64,000 nucleotides of DNA from Branchinecta lynchi (Eukaryota > Arthropoda > Branchiopoda > Anostraca > Branchinectidae). The notes beneath the pieces are model-generated. The model ran no database searches. It saw only the letters and a list, made by a program, of their open reading frames with translations, and was not told where the DNA came from. Both the position numbers and the translations under genes were made by a program. How positions within the stretch are numbered: position 1 is the first letter of the stretch; each line of letters begins with the position of its first letter. The stretch covers positions 12,706,142 through 12,770,141 of the forward strand of contig JAKZAP010000015.1 in assembly GCA_023053575.1 (NCBI GenBank), read 5' to 3'. Positions 50,001-62,000 of the stretch are shown one piece after another.

Positions 50001-53000
50001 ACTGCCCAAAAATCATCTCCTGACTTTTTTGTTTATCATCTTGATCTCGGAAAAGTCACCAGATACTTTTTCGGCGGAATTTTAGCGCCTCCTGGCTATG
50101 CATGCTCTGCAAGAAGTTCGCAAAATCATAACAGATAACATCCCATGTCTTATCTAAACTGCGCATCCTTGTGTTATCTATTATAAAACATCTGTCAGTG
50201 TAGTGCCGTAAATGATTGCATAATGACTAAAGTCCCGACTTTTGCCTCTAAATTCAGAAAAATAAGGAGAACAAGTTAGTTGACACATTGGATACTCGTC
50301 TCTTATCACCTACAACCGTCAAAATGAATTTCCGGAAAGGCCATCGGAATAAAGATAACAGAGGACAAAAATAGAAAGGACAAGGTTCCACGGACCTGAG
50401 AATTTCGGTAAAGATAATTCCAGGAAAATTAATTTAAAACTTGAAACTCAACAAAATGAGCTTCAACTTGTACGAACTTAGACACAGTCGTTGTTTGTTT
50501 GATAAATTCTTACGAAAACAGAAAAAGTAAGGACAGCAAGAGCTACGAGCTCATATGGCACTTGTTACGAGTAGGCGGTACAAGAAAGTAGATGAGAACG
50601 TCACAAAATACACCCGCCATCCAAAAATGTGGTTCGGAAATAGAAAAGGATATTTAGTTTCACTCAGTTCTGAGCAGTTCCGGCATCGTCTCGGATTATC
50701 TGTAGCAAATGCGCATGACTGTTCAAACTTCCAAGTTTCAACCCAATAAATCCCGAAATAAATACACTCGTTTGATCCCTAGACGTGCTACACGATTTCC
50801 GGTACTCCCCCCATCTCCTCCTACCGTGGGCGAATCTGGTTTGGACTAACAAACAGATCATCCAAAGCATCTTCTTTTATACCATCTCTCAAGTTTCACT
50901 CGAATCTGGGCATTTTCGGAAAATTCTGATCCCCCTCCCCTCCCACCGTTGTCGGATCCGTTTCGGACCCTAAACTATGTCTTCTACAGGGTATATGCTG
51001 TCTCTACATTCCAAGTTTCATCTAAACTGATGCACTCGTTTGACCCCAATGCGAGCCTCAAAGTTTCCGGCAATCTCCCTCCAACTCCCCCCAATGTGAC
51101 CGAAGAGGACTTGAAAAACATAAACGTCGTATCTCTTAATCCCGTCTTCGCGCCCATCAAGTTTTACTGCAATCGGAGCATAGCCTATCTGCAAATTTCC
51201 AGTACCCCCCCCCCCCCTACCTTGGCCGAGGCCCCGACGCCAAATAACCAATCTAGGCCGCATAAACTCGGCACTGTTGAACTTGCATCTCATTCGGTCT
51301 ATCCGTTTGGTTTGTGTGCATGTCAAAAGTCAACCCCCCAATTCCCCCAACCGTGGTTGTATGTAGTTCGAACGCATGTTTTACATGTATAAGTCATCGA
51401 TTCTTATCGCCCATTAAGTTTCACTCAAATCAGACCACTCGTTCGCAATATGCAGAAGTCAATTTCCATATTTCCCTTCCCTCGCTCCCCGAAAAATGAT
51501 CGGATCTAGGAACGGAAGTTTCCGGGGTTACGTTGTGTCAGGTTCTTAAGTCAATTGAGTCAGGTCATTAATATTTCTGCAAAGTTTCGTTGGCTTAGTT
51601 CATCTGGAACTATTCTAACTCGCGACTACCGGAATTCCAGGAAAGCCTCTCGAACTCCCCACAGAGACCCGAAACCAACTGGCTCCGTCAATTTCGTATC
51701 TAGGCCTAACGCTTGTTCTCTCCATTAAGTTCCGTCCCAGTCCCTCTGCTTTAAGCATTTCTTGAGTATTTCCGCCCCCCCATCCCCTCACAGGTATCGG
51801 ACCCGACCCGGACTTGAAACAGAACATCTGAGGCCATACCTCTTAACCTGACAAGTTTCATTCAAATCCGATCCCCCTTTCAAAAGTTATACATGCCGCT
51901 AGATTACGGACTCCCCATCCATCCACCCCCCACGATGGTCGGATCGGGGAAACGACAATTCTCAAGTTAATCTGTTCGAATCCCTAACATACCTGCCAAG
52001 TTTCATCGTCTTAGCACATCAGGAAGTATCCCGAACTCGCAGGATCGTTAGAAGTCCGGACCCGGACACTGCCCGGATCCGGTCCGGTTATGTCAATGAC
52101 GCATCTAGGACTTGTGCTTGTTCTTCCCACCAAGTTTCATCCCGATCCTTCCCCTCTAAGCGTTTCTCAAGATTTCCGGTTCCCTCCTCCAGCTCCCCCC
52201 AGTGTCATCGGATCCGGTCCAGATTTAAAGTGAGACATCTGAGACACGAGGTTGTCCTAAATATCAACTTTCGTAAAAATCCGATCACCCATTATCAAGC
52301 AAAAAATTATTGAATTTTTCGACTTTCTCCTCCCTCCACCCACCCCCCCTAGATGGTCGAATCGGGGAAGTGACTATTTTCTATTTAATCTGGTCGGATC
52401 CCTGATATGCCTGCCGATTTTCATTGTCCTAGCACATCAGGAAGTACCGAACTCGCGGTATCACTAGAAATCTGGACCCCCCCCCCAACTCCCCCAAAAT
52501 GAGCGGATCCGTTCTGGTTATGTCAATCACGTATCTAGGACTTTGCTTGTTCTTTCCACCAAGTTTCATCATCTAAGTGTTTTCCAAGATTTCCGGTTTC
52601 CCCCTCCAACTCCCCCAAGTGTCACCGGATCCGGTCCGGATTTACAATGAAACGTCTGAGACACGAGGTCCTTCCATGTATCAAGTTTCATGAAAATCCG
52701 ATCACTCGTTCGTAAGCTAAAAATATCTCATTTTTCGTAATTTTTTCGGATTCCCCCTCCCTCCACTCCCCTCCAGATGCTCGGATCGGGGAAGCGACTA
52801 TTTCTAACTTAATCTGGCCCGGTCCCTGATATGCCTGCCAAGTTTCACCGTCCTAGCTTATCTGGAATTGCCCGAACTATCAAAACCGGGACCGACAGAC
52901 CGACTGACGGGCAGAAATTACAATCGCTATATGGCATATATGACAGTCTTTTTTAAATGCTTAAGAGGAGTGAGGCCAATACATTACATTTTATTACATT

Positions 53001-56000
53001 TTTTTTAGAAGTCTTTTATGATTATAATTGGGATGCCATCCTAGATGCTAGCTGCCACGTTTGGGACTCTTCTGAACTATGTTGAATCCAGGCATAAAGC
53101 AGCGTCTTTGCTTTTCTACCGTAGGTGCTTTTAGATAATTAAAACCACTTCCTCAATGCAGTTCAAATTACACGGTATGACTGTAAATTCGGTCTCGTCA
53201 GGACGGCGTCTACATTCTCAACGTTACTGTGAGATCCTAATGCTAAAAACAACTAACGGATTGAAAATATGTCAGTCTGCTAAATGCAACAAACAAAAAA
53301 GCTGTTAAACTTTAACAGATGTTAACCTGCATGTACAGCGTCACTTTCGTCGACCTTACCCTTGACCGAAATAAACAGTCGGAGAAGAAACTATTAAATA
53401 TCGTCGGATGAAAGTGCGATGACTTCATCACCAAAAGAAATATCTCCCATTTACCGGTCTAACCTGAAATAAAGTGTGTCAGTTCAGTTTTCAAGCCGTA
53501 GATGCAAAGCCAAACTATTTTGTATCTTTGGAACTTGTTTCATCCCGCTTATTTAGAAAGTGACCTGAACAGTCTAGGTCGAGCTAATTTCCAATTCTTG
53601 AAGTGCGCGAGGCTGGGATTGCCCTCTATGTTTCATTGCAAAAGAGTGAGTGGTTGTACAAAATTCGTGAGGAACAGTGAGGGTTGGGATCAATGAATGA
53701 ATGAATGAATGAATTTATTCCCAATAAAGCCCAAGGGCCATGGCGGGAAACATAACACAATAACAAAAACAAAATATCATACACCAAAAAATCAACTTCT
53801 ATAGAAATAGTTCACGGTGGGCCATAGCTAGCTTCAGAAATCTACCCAGCCTTCGGATCTCACCAAAACACTTACTTCCCATACTTGAAACCAAATCCCT
53901 TTCCTCCCATGCCTCCCGACCAATCACTTCCTTTCTTAATTATTTCAGCTCCTCGCAGTAACATATCAAATGTACCGCATCCTCTCCTTCAGTACCACAC
54001 TTTGGACAAAAATAAGGACCAGTACCTTTCCTATCTCTACCAATATAATTTCTCCACATCCCCACCGGAATAGCGTCCGCCCTAAGACTTCAATACAATT
54101 ATATCACTCGCGTTTTTTTTTTAAATCGTTGTAAGCCTTGAATTTACTCTTAAATTTGTTTCTATGTTTGCTAAGCTAAATAAATGGAATTGAGTTAATT
54201 AGTAAGGCCGTATCCAGGGGGAGGGTAAGGGGGTTGACCCCCCCCCCCCCAAAAAAAAAACAACAACATGATTTTTATAGGTTTTAACCTCTATTATCAT
54301 GTGTGAGCTAAGGATGAGGTCCCACCTATGGAGAGAACCTCCCCCGAGATAAGTTCCTGGAGTTAAATCTGTAGGCTAATATTTATTTTTAATGGGTGTC
54401 AGAACAAGGTAGTATGCCAAAATATCCTGACAAGAAATGTATCCTGTAAAGCTCCCCCTATGTTGGAAAGTCCCCAAAAAGAATTACACTCCGTAAAAAA
54501 TTTCCGAGATAGAAGAAGTCACAGACTTCTCAGGCCCCTCGTCAGTCCCCGTTCGGTTTGATTTTTTCAGAATTATAGGTTTTTGGGATCCCAAAACGGA
54601 AGTGGCGGGATAACTATAACATCGCAAAAATGTCCGTCTGTCTGAGAGCACGATAACTCTCAAAGGGAATGAGATATTTTGATAAAACTTGGTGTGAGGA
54701 TTTGTTGGGTCCAGGGTGAGGTCAGGTTCGTAGATGGGCTCTGTAGCCCTACATTTAGGGATGGGGGAGGGGGTTTAAATTAAGAGGCAAATAAAATATT
54801 TTTTAACAGATAATCTGATAGTCGATTATGGGGTAAGAAGACATGCTGAACGCGATGGTGAAAACCATTTTCTCGTCGGACAAGTATTTTGCCCGGAATC
54901 CGGCAAAAGCCGGAAAGTTTGTTAAAAGTAAAAGTTTTATTTGGAGTTGATTAGATGCTCGACTTCGGGGTAAGAAGACATGTTGAATACTTCTATGAAA
55001 ACAATTTCTACCCGGGCTAGAAGTTCGCCCGGAATCCGGCCAAAACCGGAAAATTGTTAAAAGTTAGAGTTGTATTTGTAGTTGATTAGATATTCGATTT
55101 AGGGGTAAGAAGAGATGCTGAATCCGAGTATGACAATCATTTTTTACCCGGACATATAGTTCGACCGGAATCCGAAATGGAGCCGGAAAATTTGCTATAA
55201 GTTAATTTTTAATTGAAGTTGATTAGATCTTCAATATTAGGGAAAGCAGATACGCTGAGTTCGTTTTTGAGCTTTCTTTCTTCGCCGGACAAATAGTTCC
55301 GGAGTTCGGCCGAAACCGAGAAATTGGCAGAAGTGGCAGGAAGTTTTCCTCAAAACAGATATGACTTATAGGGGTAAACACACATTGCTGAATCAATTTC
55401 TGAACGTGGTTTTCTCAGATGATTAGCTCAGATGACAAGCCTTAATCTGTTTCTGAATTTCAATAGTAAAAATGTTCAAGAAGTTTGCTGAAGACTGGAT
55501 CTGGCGAAGACAAGACCGAATTGTCTGGATCAAATATTTGGATTCTTGGGATCCCATCAAAACCTTTGGTCTTGTTCTTGATACTCAATAAATCCTTTGG
55601 GACTGTAGTAAAAACACCAATTTATGAGGGAGGTAGCAGGGAAAGGTTTCTTAGGATAGTGAGAGGACAGTCCGTAAAGCCTAGTCGGATTTAAAGAAAT
55701 TGGGAAGCCTAAGTATTGGACGGACGTAAAGATCAGCCCTTAAGCACCTGACAGAATCGGGAATATGAATATGGCGTGACGCGTGACGGACTTTGTAGGA
55801 AGTGATTGCATATTCGCTAGAGGGGTTTTGAAAACTGGCTGAATTTCGGGAAAAGCTTCCTCACTTCCTCGGGCAAATAATTGTGAAAGACACTAACTTG
55901 TCTACATTAGGCTACGCAGATTTTTTAACACATATATTTTAATATTCGGCTTTGCATTGTTATTTCCTTGTTGTCAAATCCACGTCGTTGTTCTGGTTTT

Positions 56001-59000
56001 GGTTACATGTCGTTTTTAGTTTGTCGAGCCCGCCTCGCCTTTTTGTTGGAACTACATTCGACTTTATGATTTAGTTTTTTCACTGTTGAGGTTGCCGTAA
56101 GCGCAACCGAAAAATCCAAAGTTATAGCCTTCGTTCGTTGTCAGTGGTCAGCTTTGGTTCAAACCTTATATATCTCCTTGAGCAGAATGAGTCACCAATA
56201 AGCAACCGGTGATGTACTATGCTCAGTGACTAATGATTCACTTTACTTGTGCGGTGTGCGTAAAGTCGTGTACTAAACATTATTCTTTTTGATTTTATTG
56301 GTTTTGTTTGTTTCTGTTGGACCGTTTAATATATATAATAAACAAATAAATTAAAATGTAAGTAACTGATGATTCATTTTACGTGTGCGGTGAGCGTCAA
56401 GTCATGAACTAAACATTATTCGTTTTGATTTCATTGGTTTTGTTTGTTTCTTTTGGACCGTTTAATATATTTAATAAACAAATAAATTAAAATTGGCATG
56501 TTTGAGACTTAAGCTTATGAAATTGTAAAATAGTCATTCTGACAATTACGATGAACGTGTTTTTCTATTCTATTTTGTTTCTTGCTAGAAAGGAGTTGCT
56601 GCACAGTAAGTTTGGAACATTTCAATTCAATATAATCGAAAAAATAGATAACGGACAAGCCGATGGGTCGTTTTTAAGTCAATACATAACGTCATCCGAT
56701 GCCTGACATCTTGTTTCGTCTTGATGGTGAAAAACACTAGGGTTGGTTTGTATGAAGAAATGAAGAAAAATCTAAGGCTAGACTAGGATTAAAATTACAG
56801 GTTTTGGATCTGGTTAAACTGATTGATTTGATTGATTGATTTATTATATAATTCAGGTACAAAATTTGGTGGTTATCCAACCAAATTGTTTGACCTTTGC
56901 CAAGTAATATATACAACAATTGCTTAAATCGTATTCGTACTCAAAATAAAAGGTAAAACATCGAAGTCAACACCCGAAATAAAATTTCTAACAAAATTAC
57001 TAAGACAAATTATTGTAAAAATCCACAAATTTCGGAATGAGGCTATTACAATATCTTTCCCGGTTACATGCGATCGGCATGAGCTACTTCGGTGGATACC
57101 TGTCTTGGTGGCCTTGGGCGTTCAACCTCAAATTCAGGGGTAAAGGGATCGGAGAGTAGGGTGTTCAAGGAGTGTTAGTCCAGAATTTTGAAACAACCTC
57201 TGCTCATAAATGGCTGTTGTCTTCTTAACGAAGACGGCTGAGATTTTCTTGTACCTGGCACGCTGTCCAATAGGAATCAGCTAGCTTACAGTTTAACTAA
57301 AAAGGGCTGGGATAGGACAATCTAGTTACCCATCACTTATTCACTTAAATTGGCTTGAAGACCTGCTGAGAACGCGTTACTTCGTTGTTCCACTATTCAA
57401 GTATAATTGATTTTCAAATATTAGAATTCCATGTGATTTGTGGGACCTCCATGCGCTTGGATAATGCATTAGGCTACGAGAAAGATTTCTGATTTGTTTT
57501 TTGTTCAGGCACGAAGCAATCTTCACCAATCTCACCACTGTCGACTGAAAAGCAAGAGTTTGTGTTGAGATTAAAATTTTCCCGTGTCATAGTCCCGTAT
57601 GGAAATAATTCAAGTCAATGAATTATGGGACATTTTCCAACCGTAAACAATTGAAACAATTGGAAACGATCATAAACAGTTGTTTACGATAGGAAACAAT
57701 TGTTTACGATTGGAATGACTTAAATCATGACTTAATTAATGACTTAAATTATGAATTAATTAATGACTTAAATTATTTCCAGGAATTTACGTTGTGGTGA
57801 CGGACGCAGATATTCTGACGTCACTAGAGCAGATAGTGAAAAAAAAAATTCCTTTGCACAACCCAAATAATTCGGTGTATTCAATTAAATGACACAATGA
57901 TGACCATCTTGTTCATGAAATCCGACACTCAACGAGGCCAGGTTTCGCTATTAGAAACATAGCTGTTTCAGTGTGGAATGGTCTACTGGATAATATTAGA
58001 GCGGCCGGTAACTTAATCTTGTTTAAAAGAAAGTTAAAGAAATGTTGAATTGAAAAAGGTGGTTGATTTTGTGGGTTTTTGGAAGGGGGTTTAGGGAGGC
58101 GGGGAGTGAGGAGGTGGGGTTGGGGGAGGTGAGATGGGGGGGGGGGCGGTGGTTAGATTGTGACGAGGGAACCATTTTTCTTTCTTTTCTTTTTTTTACT
58201 CTCTTTCTTTACCTCTTTTTTCTGTTATTATTTATTGAATAATTTTAAGTTAAAAGGTGGTTAGAAGATACGAAAACCCACATGATTTTTGTCTTTAATG
58301 TGGTTGTTGATTTTTTTGTATAATGTATTCGTGTTTTTTTGGTGAATTAAAAAAAATATCTGAAATCTATCTGAATCTAAAAAATAAGTTGGCTTTTCTG
58401 TTGAACTTTAATGAATCAGCGTCAACTGGATCCTCCTTTTTCAGGAAGAATAAAGGGTCTTATGAGGAAAAGGCTTGTTGCAGAAATCGAAAGCAGAAAA
58501 AACTGGAAGCCCGACGTTCCTGATCTTGTTCAACTCATGCTTGAAGCAAGAGAGTCGGAGAAAGAAAGGGTACGTTATCCTTTAAATTATTTTTGTAATT
58601 GTTTTCAAGAATTTCATTTTAATTCGCGTTCATATTTTTGATGAATTGTATTATAAACCGTACGTGAGTGTCAAAAGAGACCTATTACGTTTTGTTAGCT
58701 GCCGTTTTGATTTGTCGGGGTTTTCACCCTCATGCATTTTTTTTGGAAAACCTAACATGTTTACTGAGGAGAATGTCTCAGGAGCAGGCTTTAATGCCGT
58801 TAAAACAAAACTGTGATTGCAAAAAACCGCAATCGTCAAGACGACGAATGTCGGCAAGCGTATTGCTTGAGAACAAGGACCTCAAAATCTTAATGGAAAG
58901 CTTTTCCGTTTAGTCAGTAGCAAATTTGTCTAGTTGTAGAAAAACTACAACTACTTTTCTACAACTCTAGTTGTAGAAAAACTACAAACTACAACACTGT

Positions 59001-62000
59001 TCCAGTTTTCTCTGAAGGACTCCCTTTTCAAACATGATTATCGAGAAGTAGGGTGTTAATACCGTTAGAAATACACAGGAAATGCATGACTAAAAGGCGT
59101 GATTGTCAAGACGACGGAAGTCGTGATACAGCTAGAGGTCAACGACCACGAATTCTTAACAGCTACCTTTTACTTTCTGTTCGGGGTTATTGCGCTCTTG
59201 CAGTTTTCTCTGAAATAAACGTTGTCTAAAATTTTTAACGAAGAGCAGGACGTCAACACCGCCAAAACTGAACCACGACTGCAAAAACCGCGAGTGTCAA
59301 GGACACGAAAGCCCATCCTGCTAGGGGACAAGGACCGCGAAGTTTTTGCAGAGACATTAGTTGCGTTTTTGATTGAAGTTTTGTTCGCCGTTCGCTTAGC
59401 CGGTTGCTTAATTTCTGTTTTTGAACGCCGTCAAGTTCACCGTTTGCTTAATTGGTGTTTTTACGACTCCGGCGATCCTTTCCAGGTAGACGTTTCTTCG
59501 ACGATTCAAGCAAACTTCGAACTTGCTAGCGCCAAAGTTCGACGGTCAGAGTTTGAAGGACGAAGGAACTGTGACCGGCGACCAAAAACAGTATTTAAGC
59601 AGAGACCTTTGAGGTTGAAGGTAACTTCAAACTCCGATCAAAAACGCAACTATTCTTCCTTTACTCAACTGTGTTTTCATATTACCGCGGCTTTTGACGT
59701 GTTTCAGTTTTTTGAAAGATTTCGTTGTCTAAGATGATCAAATGGGATCAGATCTCGATACTGTGCCAAACTATGTCTAAAAAAAAACACGAGTGTCACG
59801 GCCAGTTACTATGTTTTGTCGGGTGCCGGTGGTCTCGCGGCTAATCGGGTACTTTTTCTTACGTAAGAAATCGTATTCTTTTAGGTTTGTCAGCTGCGGT
59901 GTTGGCTTCGTAAAGAGTCCGTTGTCTAACATGCTTATCGGAAAAATAAGACCTGAAGATAATAAAAGAACGCAAAACTTATTGGTGTTATACAAAGTGT
60001 TGTCTGTTAAAGTCGAGCATCCTTGTTTTAATTACACAAGCCCATGGCATGCAGTGTCAGAAGTTTCATAACAGACTGCGCGTAACACTTTCAAGAATAA
60101 CACCTTTTCACTTAGAAATAAGGTGTTATGGCCAATACTAATTTGTGCCTATATCTCCAACAACACCTTCAATAGATAAAAATACTACACTGTCAGAAGT
60201 TACATAACGACAACAGAATGATGCGCGGTTTCAACAGATAACACTTTGGGATGTTATCTGTTATGCTGTTATGAAGGTGTTGTTGGAGATATAGGCACGA
60301 AATAGTGTAAACTTAATTGGTCATAACACTTTATTTTTAAGTGAAAAGGTGTTATTCTTGAAAGTGTTATACGCTATCTGTTATGAAACTTCTGACAGTC
60401 TGGTTCCTGTTTGTGCAATTTCTGTTTTTCTTTTCAGTTGTCTTTCTACCTTTCGGACAACCATGTCATCGCTAGCTCGATGTTCGTTCTTCTCGGTGGT
60501 TACGAATCAACTTCGAATGCAATGTCTTTCGTAACGTACTGTCTGGCAACACATCCAGAGATCCAAGAGAAGCTATACGAAGAAATTCGGGACTTTTTCC
60601 CTGTAAGTGCAAGACTCTTCAGGAATGCAGAAGATCGGCGGCAGATGTCAGTAAACCGTGAGGGGGCCAATATCTAGGGAAATTTTCCCGCGGCAGATTT
60701 GTGTGACACAAACATTTTTGAGTTCATGTCAAGGAAATAGGAAGGTGTGCCACACACTCGACCTGCAAGTTGAAATTCGCTAATAGAAAATTACCGTTTT
60801 GGTCGATAATTTCCAATTCCCCCCCCCCCTCCCCGGAAAAAATCTCAATAAAGTAACTTCAGGCTTACGTCCTTACCATTCTGTACACTGTCATAAGTTT
60901 CATAAGTGACAACACGAGGATGGGCGGTTTCAAAAGATAATGCGTATCAGACAACACTTCGTGCTATCTGTAGTGTTTGAAAACGTTATGCATAACAAGC
61001 TTTGTTTGGAACAGCTAAAAAATCATGTACCGACTCTCGTCCTTATCGTCGTGATGTCGGAAAAATCAGCAAATACTTTTTGGCGTTTTTTCGGTTCTTC
61101 CTGGTAATGCTTATTATGCATAACATTTTTAAACACAACATATATCATCCTCGTGTTATCTGTTACGAAGTATCTGTTGAAACCGCGCATCCTCGACAGT
61201 GTCGGAAGTCGGACTTCTGACAGTGTACTAGATGGATCCTATTTGATATATTTATTTGATTGGTAAAGTAGCTAAATATTCTTTTTTTACTTTAACTGGC
61301 GCTAATTTCAGTTTCCCGCCAAATTTCCGCCCTGAAACTGAAAATCACCTTGACATTAGCTTGATGAAATTCCAGACCCAGAGCGCTGCAAAAACATTTT
61401 TGGCTGCCAAAATTGACTTTGGGGTCACACAAACGACCGAGGAATGACTCTTCAACTGGTTAATAGTTTTCATTTGTCTAGTATTTCTGTACTACAGGAC
61501 ACAAGACTGTAGGGGTTTGGTACACAGACTCAAATTTAATTCCGTTTTTGGGGGTAAGTTTAAAGTAGTTTTCACCAAGGAGGAAGATTTTGAAATGTAT
61601 GGAGGGCCATCGCCGCCTTCCCCCAAATACAGCCACTGCAGAAGAACCAATGGTAGGGGCACGGTTTGAAGAAGAACCTTCAATGATTGATAGGATTTAG
61701 CATCTATGTGTCGTGAATTTGCATTTGTCGCTTATGGTACTAGTACCATTGCTACTAATCTGTTTAATTCTTGACCCTAGCTGGGGCATTCGTCAGTCTT
61801 GTATTTTGAGCTCTTTCTCTCCTCGTTTAAACAGTTAATTTGCATTTATCACTTATGGTACTAGTACCATTGCTACTAATCTGTTTAATTCTTGACCCTA
61901 GCTGGGGCATTCGTCAGTCTTGTATTTTGAGCTCTTTCTCTCCTCGTTTAAACAGTACCCCCTTCCCTCTAAACGCCCCCCCCCCCCAAATGGTCCCCGT

